DNA of 64,000 nucleotides from Symbiodinium kawagutii. Lineage: Eukaryota > Sar > Dinophyceae > Suessiales > Symbiodiniaceae. The notes under the pieces were generated by a model that worked only from the letters and a program-made list of their open reading frames with translations, ran no database searches and had not been told where the DNA came from. Made by a program: the position numbers and the translations under genes. How positions within the stretch are numbered: position 1 is the first letter of the stretch; the number at the start of each line of letters is the position of its first letter. Positions 42,401 through 45,895 of this stretch are shown piece by piece. The DNA lies in assembly GCA_009767595.1 (NCBI GenBank), contig VSDK01002092.1:244507-308506 (forward strand), given 5' to 3'.

Positions 42401-43827
42401 GTGGTGTTTTTTGATGTTGTTTGTTTTTTGTTAATGCTTATGTTTGTGTTTCTCATATTAATGTTGGTTGCTAGAAGCACACATACTCGGTACTTCCGAA
42501 TGCAATGCATTCAGATGTCCCGAGTAAAACCGTATGACCCTCCAAAAGCCGTGCCAATGATGATCCCTCCGAAATTGCTTGTGTCATGTCCCTACTCAAA
42601 AAGAACCAGCAACATAAACATAGACAGCACACAGAACCCGTTTCCACTAATGATTGATCCATAAATCACTGTGCCAGCTATGTCAAGCCATGACAAGCCA
42701 CGACGTCAGCCCACCAGTGCCACATCCTCCCCTGGCCCCAGGTCCTGCTGCAAAGCCGCTACGTTCTGCCCGCCGTGAGTCGCTTGGAAATTCGGATCTT
42801 CACGGGTCGACAGCACCAGATTCGAGCGCACTGTGCCCATGTGGGACATCCCATCCTGACGGATGGAGCCTTGGAAGGGATTGGAAGAGCAGCCTGTTCC
42901 GAAGCCCAGTTGTGGTTCAACCCTGCTGCAAATTTAGTAATGATCACCAATAATGGCTAATAGGTTATGATCACCAACAATAATGGTCAAACACTATTAA
43001 ATGGTGGTTACTCAAAAAAGGGGAAGCCAAAAATGGCTGGTTTATTAGTAGCCCCGCCGATTTTTGAGAAACGCCCATGTGTAGTCGTAGCATGTTGTAG
43101 CAAATTATCGGTTCAGAACATTTTCAGAACAGTAGATGTGTTATTTGTTTTCACTGGAACCCCTCAACTTTGGATGATGACTTCGTTCCTATGGATGACT
43201 TTGTTGGGCCCTTGGCAGCTTGGATTCATCCGCGACTGAGGAAAGTATTCCAGTCGCGCCACTTACGCCTCTGACAAGCTGCTCTCCAGTCGCAACGCCC
43301 TTCACCGACAACGTTTGTTGTTTTACGATTTGCATGGCCAGAAGCACGAGGCAGGGCGGGCTTCATGGCGAGTTCACCGGGGAATCCCAGCTTGCAATGT
43401 TCAAACCAGGTGGGCAGGGGACAAATAAACAATTATGATCCATTGCTATCACCACCCAGGCTACATATGGCTATATCATACTATACACAGACACATATTC
43501 ATATCATTGCACATCTATTATGTAAGTATAATTCACTATCATTAGCATATCATTGGTTATATATGTGACTAGAAAATACGCGTAGGTTGATATATGGGGG
43601 TTTCTCAAAATAGGGGTACCCCCAAAGTGGTTGGTTTATTACTAAAGATGATTATGAATGGATGATTTGGGGGTCCCCTATTTTGAGAAACACCCATATT
43701 TGTACAAAAATTCCAGACCTCCGCGGCACTGCCTTGTCAGGCCACAGCGCCCCTGAGTCCGGAGTTTGCAGCGGCGCTGAAGCAGCTTCGAAAAAGCTGC
43801 GGTGGCACCGCTGTGGGATGGTTGTGA
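10965..43827 (+). CDS. PPR-RluA pseudouridine synthase fusion gene (spliced, about 33 kb)
   Basis: The span covers one split gene. Its N-terminal part is a run of pentatricopeptide repeats (helical RNA-binding repeats, here with Trp in helix A as in W..AL.LL..M). Its C-terminal part is an RluA-family RNA pseudouridine synthase, with KPVDWEV (residues like KPxGW), the catalytic-Asp motif FLHRLD, AKTYEAHCDL, GGRGKPSLT and GRQHQIRAHCAHVGHPIL in the family order. Frames join across introns by phase at most boundaries checked. The retrotransposon at 21,015 sits in one intron. The protein would be roughly 900-1,000 residues. By family knowledge it would bind a specific RNA through the PPRs and isomerise uridine. 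An organellar site is plausible but no presequence is proven. The 5' end is not established and part of one PPR exon is lost in an assembly gap. Confidence 0.75.
11775..11880 (+). CDS. PPR gene, exon b (runs into gap)
   Basis: The acceptor GTGCGCAG|GCGGATGA opens in phase 0 and continues the previous exon: ADEFSYGSAIRACHTW, then TLSFLLLKQTLGLQLRTNS up to the run of N. ADEFSYGSAIRAC is the second helix of the PPR begun in exon a, and HTWTLSFLLL starts the next repeat. The 3' end of the exon is inside the gap. Confidence 0.75.
11881..12022. other. Assembly gap (142 N)
   Basis: The run of undetermined bases starts inside or just after a PPR exon and ends in CAG/CAA repeats. The repeat array probably broke the assembly, and the true length is unknown. 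Confidence 0.95.
12023..12195. repeat. (CAG)n/(CAA)n array
   Basis: CAG, then about 70 bp of pure CAA, then CAG again, lying in an intron of the PPR gene. Poly-Gln, poly-Thr and poly-Leu ORFs across it are artefacts. Confidence 0.9.
12407..12651 (+). CDS. PPR gene, exon c
   Basis: After ...GCATTGCAG, the frame reads MRLQLLQPNLVILSSCISGA, KEGRNWEISLDCFGHM and HPDTISFNAALSAV. This is a clear PPR: NWEISLDCFGHM is helix A and PDTISFNAALSA helix B. The 3' boundary is uncertain; a GT donor lies at 12,652 and another near 12,614. G/T-rich TGGTTGATGG text starts right after. Confidence 0.8.
12768..12880 (+). repeat. Family 2 element, diverged copy
   Basis: It begins CTGGTTGATGGTTTTGAACA and ends GTTTCATAGGGGTTGAAATC, matching both halves of the complete copies at 56,584 and 59,321 with many substitutions. 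Confidence 0.5.
13520..13605 (+). repeat. Family 3 element, truncated copy
   Basis: The interior ATAGGGAAAAGAATGGTTAA, the segment ACCAGGGGGACTAAGGGTGA and the right end TGACCCACTGCCA match the copy at 48,498. The left end is shortened. Confidence 0.65.
13839..14273 (+). CDS. PPR gene, exon d (longest PPR exon)
   Basis: A strong acceptor (CCTTTCTCATTACAG) precedes WLHDMRTLPLVADAFCFSSL, then KTSDWSVASHLVQSM, a third unit with LSFNSWRSSVEFF, and GRQWDLTLAHLETF followed by YHAAMTALKDERW. About four PPR-like units are present, some irregular. The donor is probably G|GTTGGAC at 14,274 or ATG|GTCGGG at 14,267. The open frame has no stop over 435 bases in a region where random frames close quickly. 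Confidence 0.8.
14916..15055 (+). CDS. PPR gene, exon e
   Basis: Frame 2 reads CQDVSHWAEALHLFTWMSTL, then RMSLDSFSYVAA, a typical PPR. The start could be 14,874 (after GTTGAG) or 14,916 (after CTCAAG), and the 3' end is not resolved because the frame closes at TGA 15,062. A further short exon between d and e may be missing, since the phases do not join simply. Confidence 0.65.
15433..16127 (+). repeat. Dispersed repeat with hairpins, copy 1
   Basis: Bases 15,433-15,722 match 52,085-52,377 at high identity over about 290 bp, and a second matching block (CACTACGGTATTACGACCGT and after) lies at 16,071-16,127 and 52,684-52,739. The middle differs. It contains the hairpin TCCGCCACAAGGCGGA and repeated GCGCTAG words. 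No coding potential is seen. Length, + orientation and intronic position are the same in both copies, so it is probably a non-autonomous mobile element. Confidence 0.75.
16128..17740. other. Intronic sequence of the PPR gene, no exon seen
   Basis: Mixed sequence with a short (GA)n just upstream at 15,954. Near 17,400-17,690 it turns A/C-rich (ATCAACCACCACTGACC) immediately before the next exon. Open frames at 16,775-17,250 are AT-rich and unlike protein. Confidence 0.5.
17749..17851 (+). CDS. PPR gene, exon f
   Basis: After the acceptor TTTTTCCGCTCAG the frame reads LAAASGQLIESHWRRSLELL and RSMLLAAQGFDGGV. SHWRRSLELLRSM is a PPR helix A. Ending at a GC donor (GGGT|GCTAAG) leaves two bases that join the single base at the start of the next exon and restore a repeat of normal length. 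Other donors (CAAG|GTTTCG at 17,836) are possible. Confidence 0.7.
18369..18475. repeat. (TTG)n/(CTG)n array
   Basis: About 80 bp of pure TTG is followed by CTG units. It is intronic. Poly-Cys, poly-Leu and poly-Asn ORFs here are artefacts. Confidence 0.95.
19534..19640 (-). repeat. Family 1 element, diverged copy
   Basis: TGGTAGTTTCTCAAAATAGA at the left and GATAACTGGGGGTACCCC at the right resemble the inverted-orientation copy at 38,168. The right arm is mutated. Confidence 0.5.
20053..20192 (+). CDS. PPR gene, exon g
   Basis: The frame reads FSCDQVISSCDNWQMALLVL, then EQMANCGLRRDAYGFGAVMQ and TVPGAQ, with one base left over before the donor CAAG|GTATTC. It is an unmistakable PPR (NWQMALLVLEQM, RRDAYGFGAVM). 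The start is chosen at ATATCCAG|C so that the preceding repeat has normal length. Acceptors at 20,069 and 20,077 also exist. Confidence 0.8.
20733..20851 (+). CDS. PPR gene, exon h
   Basis: The acceptor CCCGGCCAG starts an exon with two bases that complete the codon left by exon g. It reads PAQASSTSCWSKTIDLLQGM, then HITVTSVAFNVALNAQ. The donor is CCCAG|GTCACA in phase 0. SKTIDLLQGM and TSVAFNVALNA are the two PPR helices. G/T-rich text (GGTGGTGCAGTGGTTGAGC) follows at once, then the retrotransposon. Confidence 0.8.
20924..21014 (+). repeat. Left copy of 85-91 bp duplication flanking the LTR element
   Basis: The sequence from CTATAGTAGTAG to AACCTGTTAATAG abuts the 5' LTR and is repeated at 29,730-29,814 just after the 3' LTR. 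The copies differ by two extra AGT units and one A/G change. This is far longer than the 4-6 bp target duplication usual for LTR elements. Confidence 0.85.
21015..21172 (+). repeat. 5' LTR (158 bp)
   Basis: It starts TGACAATTTCGTCCCAGC and ends GCATTTTGATCA, the TG...CA termini of LTRs. It is identical to 29,569-29,726 except for one base (ATGCGCAAGG here, ATGCCCAAGG there). Confidence 0.95.
21175..21190 (+). other. Primer binding site for reverse transcription
   Basis: TGGCACCGGAGCCGCC begins two bases after the LTR. TGG complements the CCA end of a tRNA, and the rest would pair with a tRNA 3' end reading GGCGGCTCCGGTGCCA. The tRNA species is not identified. Confidence 0.65.
21221..21589 (+). 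CDS. Retrotransposon N-terminal ORF with CxxC zinc-ribbon
   Basis: From the ATG at 21,221, frame 2 reads an acidic segment (FDGDEDDRSFDLF), then WRCLRCVSTEF and DSWVCESCGHLSFYR, two CxxC pairs 16 residues apart, as in small zinc ribbons. It closes at TGA 21,587. Protein-like sequence continues in another frame from about 21,560 (GEHAESEALTNDP), so this is the true start of the gag protein followed by a frameshift. Confidence 0.65.
   Translation: MPPLNWHSGHRVDSRLAPSLHPSDFDGDEDDRSFDLFSNHDPHADPEDSETPPGTIQDEPNTTTESPSTWRCLRCVSTEFGRRGDSWVCESCGHLSFYRQKTQASSSWWRRWFFTLRKYCIR
21303..23660 (+). CDS. Retrotransposon gag and protease segment
   Basis: In this frame the first ATG is at 21,303, but credible protein begins near 21,560. 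It has a gag-like helical region at 21,860-22,370 (YSKFCKKVEIWKLQATPYM ... HYPDFRG), low-complexity Ser and acidic linkers, and a CCHC-type knuckle at about 22,880 (HCAVCGERGHWQGDAECKL, with six rather than four residues before the last Cys). The protease is at about 23,175-23,230 with DSACQRTCCGTNWLE, where DSA stands for the usual D[ST]G. The open frame runs on to 27,140 but is out of register between about 23,660 and 24,423, so the 1,900-residue reading is not one real protein. Confidence 0.8.
23452..24426 (+). CDS. Retrotransposon linker segment in shifted frame
   Basis: Frame 1 is the natural-looking frame here: FLKHDLKSQFDLAVNHML, a Cys motif CLKCNRRFRWNEADG, and then an acidic helical region (EEWELAEDSMREMGEQ, LPENRDELNRILEQAV). 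It ends in TGA at 24,424-24,426, overlapping the ATG of the next segment in the tetranucleotide ATGA. The part before about 23,640 is out of frame. Comparable segments in copia polyproteins are poorly conserved. Confidence 0.6.
   Translation: MPPFPCQTTWFTSMPSMSVSLFTMFMVIWQSTFLISSRRTRVDHMFGKSFHKITFGTTHTQSVFSQLLVFLKHDLKSQFDLAVNHMLNQQQRISAWNRMVGSLLHFGRVYVVNMVRAILLGFMPRSWLHDSFPPHLPEHPNRCKHEQVKRYGNRHGRFAQCLKCNRRFRWNEADGRWEFNPLKESSQPSQLPVPSLDNTRPAVAVPTSKAKGSGKTRSKSSTTSNASTFRSPAEEWELAEDSMREMGEQSIQEELDANMGVHPEERMSLGQAMQAYDPIFLPENRDELNRILEQAVQARRYLDTVQHFQLNGQDVPKEFTLDTA
24423..27140 (+). CDS. Retrotransposon pol part 1: methyltransferase-like domain plus integrase
   Basis: From the ATG at 24,423, residues about 40-260 look like a SAM-dependent methyltransferase related to cytosine-5 enzymes: IMELFSGTSKL (motif I), MGLDCRHYNIFN where active enzymes have a Pro-Cys loop, IIENPQRSQLW, and C-terminal VVKPMTLLGNVP. 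The Cys is kept but the preceding Pro is not, so activity is doubtful. Residues about 430-720 are integrase: an HHCC zinc-binding region (LHLNLGHPS ... CSTC) and the catalytic triad D (EGDVFYV), D (MILDPDPSF) and E (GAVERRNS) with about 35 residues between the last two. The C-terminal end is Gln/Thr/Pro-rich and stops at TAA 27,138. Confidence 0.85.
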   Translation: MNDIRRVRGQVKTCLKELTMEENLNDALMTVSQRPPPNIDIMELFSGTSKLTVYSKKYGLNALEPFDLQHGHDLCDPHFQNMAKRACKKFKPWLAMMGLDCRHYNIFNHNLNYAWREDEWQALQEQDRPMLELTYEVAMEQYKNNRYFIIENPQRSQLWEKELLRRLQELPGVWCITLHAGAFGATINGYKVVKPMTLLGNVPRLDTELRRTLTPEQKAECVPIQGSMTRLSQEYPDEMVWVILRRLRAEVQLREPHRFGPRQVYAVATPTTDLALWNDIMKTVTEAFDRSSTSKQPYLIDPTSQLGGRIADLARMDLVRIQAASTPTTRRMPTTVLLDITHRAAVLDFNDGARNYELDSLAEMRFPKQRFTKPVKVALFLFGTMRSAVAPADQDEEGRPPHFPLLGLTTDISFPNLPAQIPVESRKLTARLHLNLGHPSKQEMMRMVSYFSNPPNTIIQCIQHLQCSTCHRLAPPQKPRPSTIPDFVVGQFADVVEGDVFYVRTFEGPALPVLGLLDRATGLHAGKVLDSRDSNKVFEAILDLWLRPFGLPFRMILDPDPSFRGECQARLESLGIEVHFCPAEAHWVIGAVERRNSIMRMILEKLVDQFVIAGPVQLDQIVPLAMHAVNSSTWTRGRSALQAVFGRVPRLPCGLLTDSTALASSAGKLHEADNLQAKAEIIRSEAQKHLLDINVSQRLRRAVLRKTVGTKVPDLRPGEPCAFWRWSRRGLKKKGSWVVSRFVAWDPANPLKKAWVQSGTGTTLVSTEQLRAATGFEQWQPSKEDIKALRDADRSFTDYLLRDGELQDEEGPAPPEDVAPELDDLEPPPITMTVPPTPAYNLQPAPSTPNAPPLLPQASIIQQQQEAQQQINQQALYHQQQLQLNIDSPTHHNTTHNLNIHQTFE
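27265..28653 (+). CDS. Retrotransposon pol part 2: reverse transcriptase
   Basis: After a Pro/Gln/Thr-rich linker (to about 27,590), the frame encodes the copia-type reverse transcriptase: KAKCRVVALGHLDPD, the first catalytic Asp in WLADAATAFLQG, YGLSNAPHLWACE, and YVDD at 28,553-28,564. It loses the frame after VHQAFK at about 28,620, where the +1 frame continues as WGDLKFLETDKQ. One base inserted in TTCAAAGTGGGG explains the break. The join to the preceding integrase frame is also unclear, and the real linker may use the other frame between 27,177 and 27,416. Confidence 0.88.
   Translation: MPNDILKTKVKYKMQQQQLQQCSSRKKHHLLLSIPQLLNLEELQQPTTPVEPPTTPITSISSNPSQAHSATTNQPQAAQLPQSNTPPSSRQQQMDDSPLPLTPAKRSHDTMLTFFADEDFRLYPVPHGHDGSPPLGYGNGSSQFHQAYLNSTQRLEDVKGTTKNPTESDSEADSDQERPFEDASLGDQLSRQERKALDRELPWRHILEMPPAYVDQFLKAIEKEHDSWLEWRSIEPIPREEARMILEDKVRKKRCLRSRAAYRDKNAGASELKAKCRVVALGHLDPDLKQLTRSSSTPGRSTEHILYLFMVAGFNKAVNRQSFRWTSWLADAATAFLQGTQPDHERPDALYLLPPKDPLIAMTNCWSHDLYRVKGNIYGLSNAPHLWACEVAQRLVALGYRKHHFDPALFLKYVIDESGRQTLVSIILVYVDDFAGCFREDYPIEEVHQAFKVGRPEVPRDR
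28559..29599 (+). CDS. Retrotransposon pol part 3: reverse transcriptase end and RNase H
   Basis: Credible protein starts at 28,622 (WGDLKFLETDK, YTFKGKQLTFF), the end of the reverse transcriptase. It continues with the copia linker around SVTGCLQWVATQARPELAA and RNase H with its acidic residues in LLAYSDSGWA, STLAAEASAGDEA, ATDAKSLYD and MRADGLTKLD. The TGA stop at 29,597 lies 31 bases inside the 3' LTR, so the last residues are LTR-encoded. Confidence 0.88.
   Translation: MTLPAASEKTTPSKRFTKPSKWGDLKFLETDKQYTFKGKQLTFFTHESGEIRLRITMSSFIENLESGKLVRGRASKDEKLTEREHQECRSVTGCLQWVATQARPELAATVSLCNHGGNTTISDLKVLYEAIGFLKQTPEHGIVMPCVPLNDSTLLLAYSDSGWANARRSTSQLGLIIGATTACAKTSGAPFAVLDWRSCKSPRVCRSTLAAEASAGDEAADRLAYLNMFLSEIFENEPAHRIGSKLPYAQATDAKSLYDCVVSEAPTTTEKRSLVNIRAMQECLKPEQYHWVPTYLMRADGLTKLDLKLRQEFLTWLQDPVAILTEQGVKDQKKSTNDNFVPAVPS
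29569..29726 (+). repeat. 3' LTR (158 bp)
   Basis: 157 of 158 bases agree with the 5' LTR. A purine-rich tract (CAAAAGAAAAG) ends six bases upstream and would serve as plus-strand primer. The near identity indicates a recent insertion. Confidence 0.95.
29730..29814 (+). repeat. Right copy of the duplication flanking the LTR element
   Basis: It begins CTATAGTAGTAGTCAATCAT and ends AACCTGTTGATAG. It is followed by another partial repeat (TAGTCAATCATAGTGGCTAA), which suggests that the target was already a tandem repeat. Confidence 0.85.
29815..30757. other. PPR gene intron downstream of the retrotransposon
   Basis: TGGTTGAT-rich repeat text with a few less repetitive patches. At 30,655-30,700 there is a partial family 2 right half (GGTTGATCAATATATTTCAT). 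No exon is seen. Confidence 0.5.
30758..30916 (+). CDS. PPR gene, exon i
   Basis: The acceptor GTGCCGCAG and the GC donor GCCGAG|GCAGTC bound 159 bases, 53 whole codons in phase 0. It reads AAWQQTLEMLALQCAVAPAS, then NDVSFSTAIVACENSAEQ and HLALALLWDAE. W..TLEML and NDVSFSTAIVAC are PPR helices. This is the first exon after the retrotransposon and it keeps the phase of exon h, so the insertion lies within an intron. Confidence 0.8.
31955..32000 (+). repeat. Family 2 element, right half
   Basis: GATTGGTTGACTAATATGTT, TCATAGGG and GAGCCAACCAGGAT match the right ends of the complete copies. The left half is absent or unrecognisable. Confidence 0.45.
32213..32314 (+). repeat. Inverted-repeat element family 1, copy
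   Basis: CCGGTTTCTCAAAATAGGGG is answered by CCCTATGGCTTGAGAAACAC, with core AAATCATCC and AGTAAACCAACCA. Confidence 0.75.
32639..32776 (+). CDS. PPR gene, exon j
   Basis: After ATCTCCAG the frame reads RCLQELGIPFSIGSWLVALS, then RSNVQDPEVIHSALVEAG and PHEPWLLR, and ends in phase 0 at CGG|GTCCCT. The phase agrees with exons i and k. The sequence is protein-like but no longer a strict PPR, so it may be the link toward the catalytic domain. An alternative acceptor lies at 32,651. Confidence 0.65.
32857..32965. repeat. Tandem (TGATGAATCG)n array
   Basis: About ten degenerate copies of TGATGAATCG / TGATGATTCA, several of which are mutually inverse, directly after exon j. Confidence 0.75.
33649..33778 (+). 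CDS. PPR gene, exon k
   Basis: After CCCTGTAG the frame reads AVLQLGSSTLELPQLWRYSS, LLGAQLNSWMLQRRLGEC and PADIL, leaving one base before the donor TTGG|GTTAGG. A/C-rich text precedes the exon and TGG-rich text follows. It is not recognised as a domain by itself. The phase fits exons j and l. Confidence 0.65.
34171..34269 (+). repeat. Inverted-repeat element family 1, copy
   Basis: GTGGTTTCTCAAAGTAGGGG pairs with CCCCATTTCATGAAACCAC across a 99-bp element. Confidence 0.75.
34411..34783. other. GC-richer patch open on both strands, unassigned
   Basis: The + frame contains GLVTLRLKTETERSLRQFTL, followed by a Gly run. The - frame contains TPKLVAVLIKMVIQLVRAAL. Both are open for over 270 bases. 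No splice sites join either to the flanking gene and no family is recognised. It could be a gene fragment or retroposed piece. Confidence 0.3.
35915..36028 (+). CDS. PPR-RluA gene, exon l
   Basis: A good acceptor (CATTTCCTCCTGTGAG) and a GC donor (GCTTG|GCCACTG) enclose a frame reading ESMASTPKELVQKELLRRLA and KPTATPQPEKFWRQNLL. Both end phases match the neighbouring exons k and m. Basic and Pro-rich, it looks like a linker before the pseudouridine synthase domain. Confidence 0.55.
36794..36956 (+). CDS. PPR-RluA gene, exon m: start of pseudouridine synthase domain
   Basis: The frame reads SQGFTAGLAQHLVRLGRRLD, then MVRMELADRLVLLKPVDWEV. LLKPVDWEV corresponds to the conserved KPxGW start of the RluA catalytic domain. 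The end is set at the GC donor GAAGT|GCAGGA, giving the phase needed by exon n. The frame stays open into a (GGTTGGTTGGGT)n array that is intronic. Confidence 0.75.
37001..37066. repeat. (GGTTGGTTGGGT)n minisatellite
   Basis: A pure 12-bp unit is repeated several times directly downstream of exon m, an extreme form of the G/T-rich text found at intron starts. Confidence 0.85.
37772..37845 (+). CDS. PPR-RluA gene, exon n
   Basis: CCACAGCTCAG is followed by LQLVQFLRDSGFSTPILQDK and DFDQ, with one base before the GC donor CAAG|GCGTGTG. In RluA proteins the segment before the HRLD motif has this character. The leftover base joins GT of exon o to give Gly. Confidence 0.75.
38168..38280 (-). repeat. 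Inverted-repeat element family 1, reverse orientation
   Basis: GTGTTTCTCAAAATTGGCCC at one end and GGGGGTACCCCCAGCTCCG toward the other; the core GTGGGTTTATTACCATAAG is the reverse complement of the standard core. Confidence 0.55.
38440..38486 (+). CDS. PPR-RluA gene, exon o: catalytic HRLD motif
   Basis: A 47-base exon reads (G)FLHRLDVPSSGLLLL. HRLD with the nucleophilic Asp followed by xxSSGLLL is the hallmark of RluA-type pseudouridine synthases. The acceptor is AGCGCTAG|GTTTT and the GC donor CTGTTG|GCCGC. With this donor the join to exon p gives LLLLAKTYEA, the family spacing. Confidence 0.85.
39053..39142 (+). CDS. PPR-RluA gene, exon p
   Basis: After CTCAACGCTAG the frame reads AKTYEAHCDLSVQLAAGRLQ and RDYVVLAHGW, the conserved RluA segment after the active site. 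The 3' end lies at TGG|GCTGTAG or three bases later. The intron before it ends in strongly A/C-rich text (ATCATCATCAACCAACATGA), and the one after begins G/T-rich. Confidence 0.85.
40266..40353 (+). repeat. Inverted-repeat element family 1, copy
   Basis: GGGTGTTGCTTCAAATGGGA is answered by CCCTATTTTCAGAAACACCC, with core CCCAAATCATCC and AAACCAACCATAG. Confidence 0.7.
40577..40642 (+). CDS. PPR-RluA gene, exon q
   Basis: Acceptor CGACCTCCAG, 22 codons in phase 0, GC donor ACCCAG|GCGCGG. It reads MLLARQAPVTKAGGRGKPSL and TQ. AGGRGKPSLT is a conserved element of this RluA subgroup. The start may instead be 40,591. A short exon between p and q may be missing. Confidence 0.75.
40815..40935. repeat. 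(TAATGGTTAG)n array
   Basis: About ten units of TAATGGTTAG, preceded by an inverted TGGTTAACCATTA segment, lie near the start of the intron after exon q. Confidence 0.85.
40943..42741. other. Intron of the PPR-RluA gene, no exon seen
   Basis: It starts with TGGTTAGTAATGG repeats and passes through unique-looking AT-rich sequence and a TTGTTG-rich patch (42,240-42,470). It ends with A/C-rich text before the next exon. Open frames here are repeat-derived. Confidence 0.5.
42742..42867 (+). CDS. PPR-RluA gene, exon r: RNA-binding core of pseudouridine synthase
   Basis: Acceptor CTGGCCCCAG. It reads VLLQSRYVLPAVSRLEIRIF, TGRQHQIRAHCAHVGHPIL and TDG. GRxHQIRxHxAxxGHPI is the second signature of RluA enzymes. 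The end at a GC donor (GGA|GCCTTG) is tentative. Confidence 0.88.
43003..43076 (-). repeat. Inverted-repeat element family 1, shortened reverse copy
   Basis: GGTGGTTACTCAAAAAAGGG pairs with CCGATTTTTGAGAAACGCCC. The core keeps GGCTGGTTTATTAGTA and is about 25 bp shorter than usual. Confidence 0.6.
43133..43231 (+). CDS. PPR-RluA gene, exon s
   Basis: Frame 0 includes LDDDFVPMDDFVGPLAAWIH and ends two bases into a Pro codon at a GC donor (CATCC|GCGACTG). The first base of the next exon completes CCT, giving AWIHPRNALHRQRL, equivalent to the AWCPRNFLHRYRL-like segment of related proteins. The 5' boundary is uncertain. Confidence 0.6.
43290..43350 (+). CDS. PPR-RluA gene, exon t
   Basis: Acceptor GCTCTCCAG. 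It reads RNALHRQRLLFYDLHGQKHE and ends at the GC donor CACGAG|GCAGGG in phase 0. LHRxRLxFxDxxGQKHE is the C-terminal conserved segment of the synthase domain. Confidence 0.8.
43596..43694 (-). repeat. Inverted-repeat element family 1, reverse copy
   Basis: GGGGGTTTCTCAAAATAGGG and CCCCTATTTTGAGAAACACC form near-perfect terminal inverted repeats. The core GTGGTTGGTTTATTACTAAA is reverse to the standard one. This is one of the best preserved copies. Confidence 0.8.
43717..43827 (+). CDS. PPR-RluA gene, terminal exon
   Basis: Acceptor AAAAATTCCAG in phase 0. It reads TSAALPCQATAPLSPEFAAA, LKQLRKSCGGTAVGWL and TGA at 43,825. It follows ...GQKHE of the previous exon, and a short Pro-rich, helical tail is expected at this point. 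The acceptor is only 22 bases beyond a family 1 element, which therefore forms the 3' end of the intron. Confidence 0.7.
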   Translation, partial: TSAALPCQATAPLSPEFAAALKQLRKSCGGTAVGWL

Positions 43828-44984
43828 TTGCTGGTGGAGTGGGAAGTCCTTGGGGGACTGCATTGTTGAGGCCTAGATCCTCAGGCAGACGAATAGTACG
43901 GTTGTTGTGCACATTAGCAGCGAAGCAGCTATCCCATGAGTTTGATGATGTAAGACCTCCAAAATCAATGAATTGTTGAGGATGCAACCAGTATAGCTCA
44001 CTGGATAATGGTGCTGAGCAGGAGGAATGAAAACGACTACCACGCCTGGCATTGACGAACTGACACACGTGGCTAGCTGAGGAACATGCTGAGATCATCA
44101 ATGGAAGATCCTACATGTGCAGCAAACTTACCACTTTGTTTGCCAACGACTGGCTTTGGGGTACCCAGGTAGCCCTTTAAAGGGCCTTTAAAGGGGTGCT
44201 AAGGACCATGAGGGTTCTGACCAAATGGTAGATGATGGAACAAGTTATCCCAATAATTACTTTGGCATACTTTCGCTCATTATGCTTATTGTAAGTACCA
44301 TTTGTCATCGTTTATCTCCTTCTGATGGTTGGTGCTGGTTGTTATATACATGATTTGCTGACAAAGTCAGCCAAGAGATGCTGATGGGAACATGTCAACC
44401 CGATCATAGTTATACTGGTGTTGATCATTGTGAGTGTTTGCTTGATGGTTAGCGACGGTTGATAATGGCCAATACTGGTTCATGATGATGAATGTAATTA
44501 CGCTTCATGATTTTTGAGATGGTTGATACTGGTCGATGATTTTGTTGAGCCATTTTTTAAGTTATTGCTGAGATGGTTTTATGATACTGGTCATTTCCCT
44601 GCTGACAGATTGCAACGTCTCGTTGTTTCATTGCCATGTCATTCATGTCATAGCTGAGTGGCTCGAGACGAAGTCGAGCAGATGGACTCCCGAACTAAGT
44701 CTGGCCCCAACCAATGTGCCCAGTGACGCCCCTTACAACGGGTGTCCCAATGATCAGTCGACTGAATCCAGACCCGAGAGCACGCATTTGTTGGTTTTTG
44801 CTTTCGGCTGCTGAGAATCCCAAATACAAGTCTGATACACATCATCTCCATTGGCATTCAATGGCTGATTGGGGCTTGTTTGAGGCGAACGTCCGTATGC
44901 GTGCATTTTGCATTCTCCCATTAAATATATCATATAAGTACATGTTCCCCACGTTAGCCATTTGCTTAGTTTTGCTTGTGTCCC
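43828..44984. other. Region after the PPR-RluA gene, probably intergenic
   Basis: It contains 3' flanking sequence, the CTTTAAAGG repeat block at 44,170, TGGTTGATAATGG text, and an open frame at 44,660-44,812 (SSRWTPELSLAPTNV) that might be an exon but has no clear splice sites. No poly(A) signal is assigned; dinoflagellates lack an obvious one. Confidence 0.4.
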
Positions 44985-45094
44985 ATGGCGGTTTTGCTTC
45001 GCATTTCGACGGTTCTGCCGTTGTTGGCGGGTGCAGTGCACCCGCCTCCAGTTGTTTGTTGTGAAGACGACCCCGTCAGCGTGACATGGACGGT
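44985..45094 (+). CDS. First exon of a probable secreted cysteine-rich protein
   Basis: From the ATG at 44,985 the frame reads MAVLLRISTVLPLLAGAVHP, a typical signal peptide, then PPVVCCEDDPVSVTWT, with a possible donor ACG|GTCAAT near 45,094. If unspliced the frame closes at TGA 45,135 after MSLVEGP. No domain is recognised. Downstream Cys-rich exons on the same strand make a secreted or cell-surface protein plausible. Confidence 0.5.
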
Positions 45095-45895
45095 CAATGG
45101 CTCTTCGCCTGGGATGTCACTTGTCGAGGGGCCATGATTTCTGGGATTGAAGAATTGGTATGGATCAAGCATGGGTCAACCATGGCCTTGGGGGATCAAT
45201 TCCAAAATATCCATAGGTTTGAATTGGCCACGGGTGGGCCATGATTATGGGATCTATTCCCATGGCATCAAAGATAGATACCATGGATGATTTTTGTTGA
45301 GCAATTTTGTCGGTATTCCGTGACAGCCCTGTGAAGATGTTAATCAACTGGAACGTACACACAAAACCATCGATTTCCCTCTTAGAAAGTTTGGCTTGAG
45401 TGAGGCGGCTTACTTGGCAACCATTCACCCTGGAGCATGGGATAGCACGGGTTTGTGGACAGCCCCACATAGTTGATGATTTTATGTTAGAAATCGTTAT
45501 CAAGCACCATTAACCATAGTAGCTGAAGGAACACCAGGAACCGATGGTTTTGTCATGTTTTAGCCTTTTGTCATTATCAACCATAGTTAAGTAGTACTAA
45601 CAACCCATTGTGTTGCCCAAACCATGAGAAATGAGGTCACAAACCTTCGAGTTGTGTTCCGGGATATGTATACCCTATTATGGGTGCACGCGCATAAATT
45701 TCATTGCAGATGTAAATAGCCTGCTGCTTAACGTTTGGTCGTGCTCCTCAATACTTCATTCGCAAATTCATTTTTCCTGATCGGTTCCCAATATCAAGTC
45801 ATCCTCTATTTGCAAATTCACTTTGCCGGATCTTTCCCGGATCCTCAACATCAAGCACCCGTCAATTCAACCGCTTCATTCATGCAACAGTGGTG

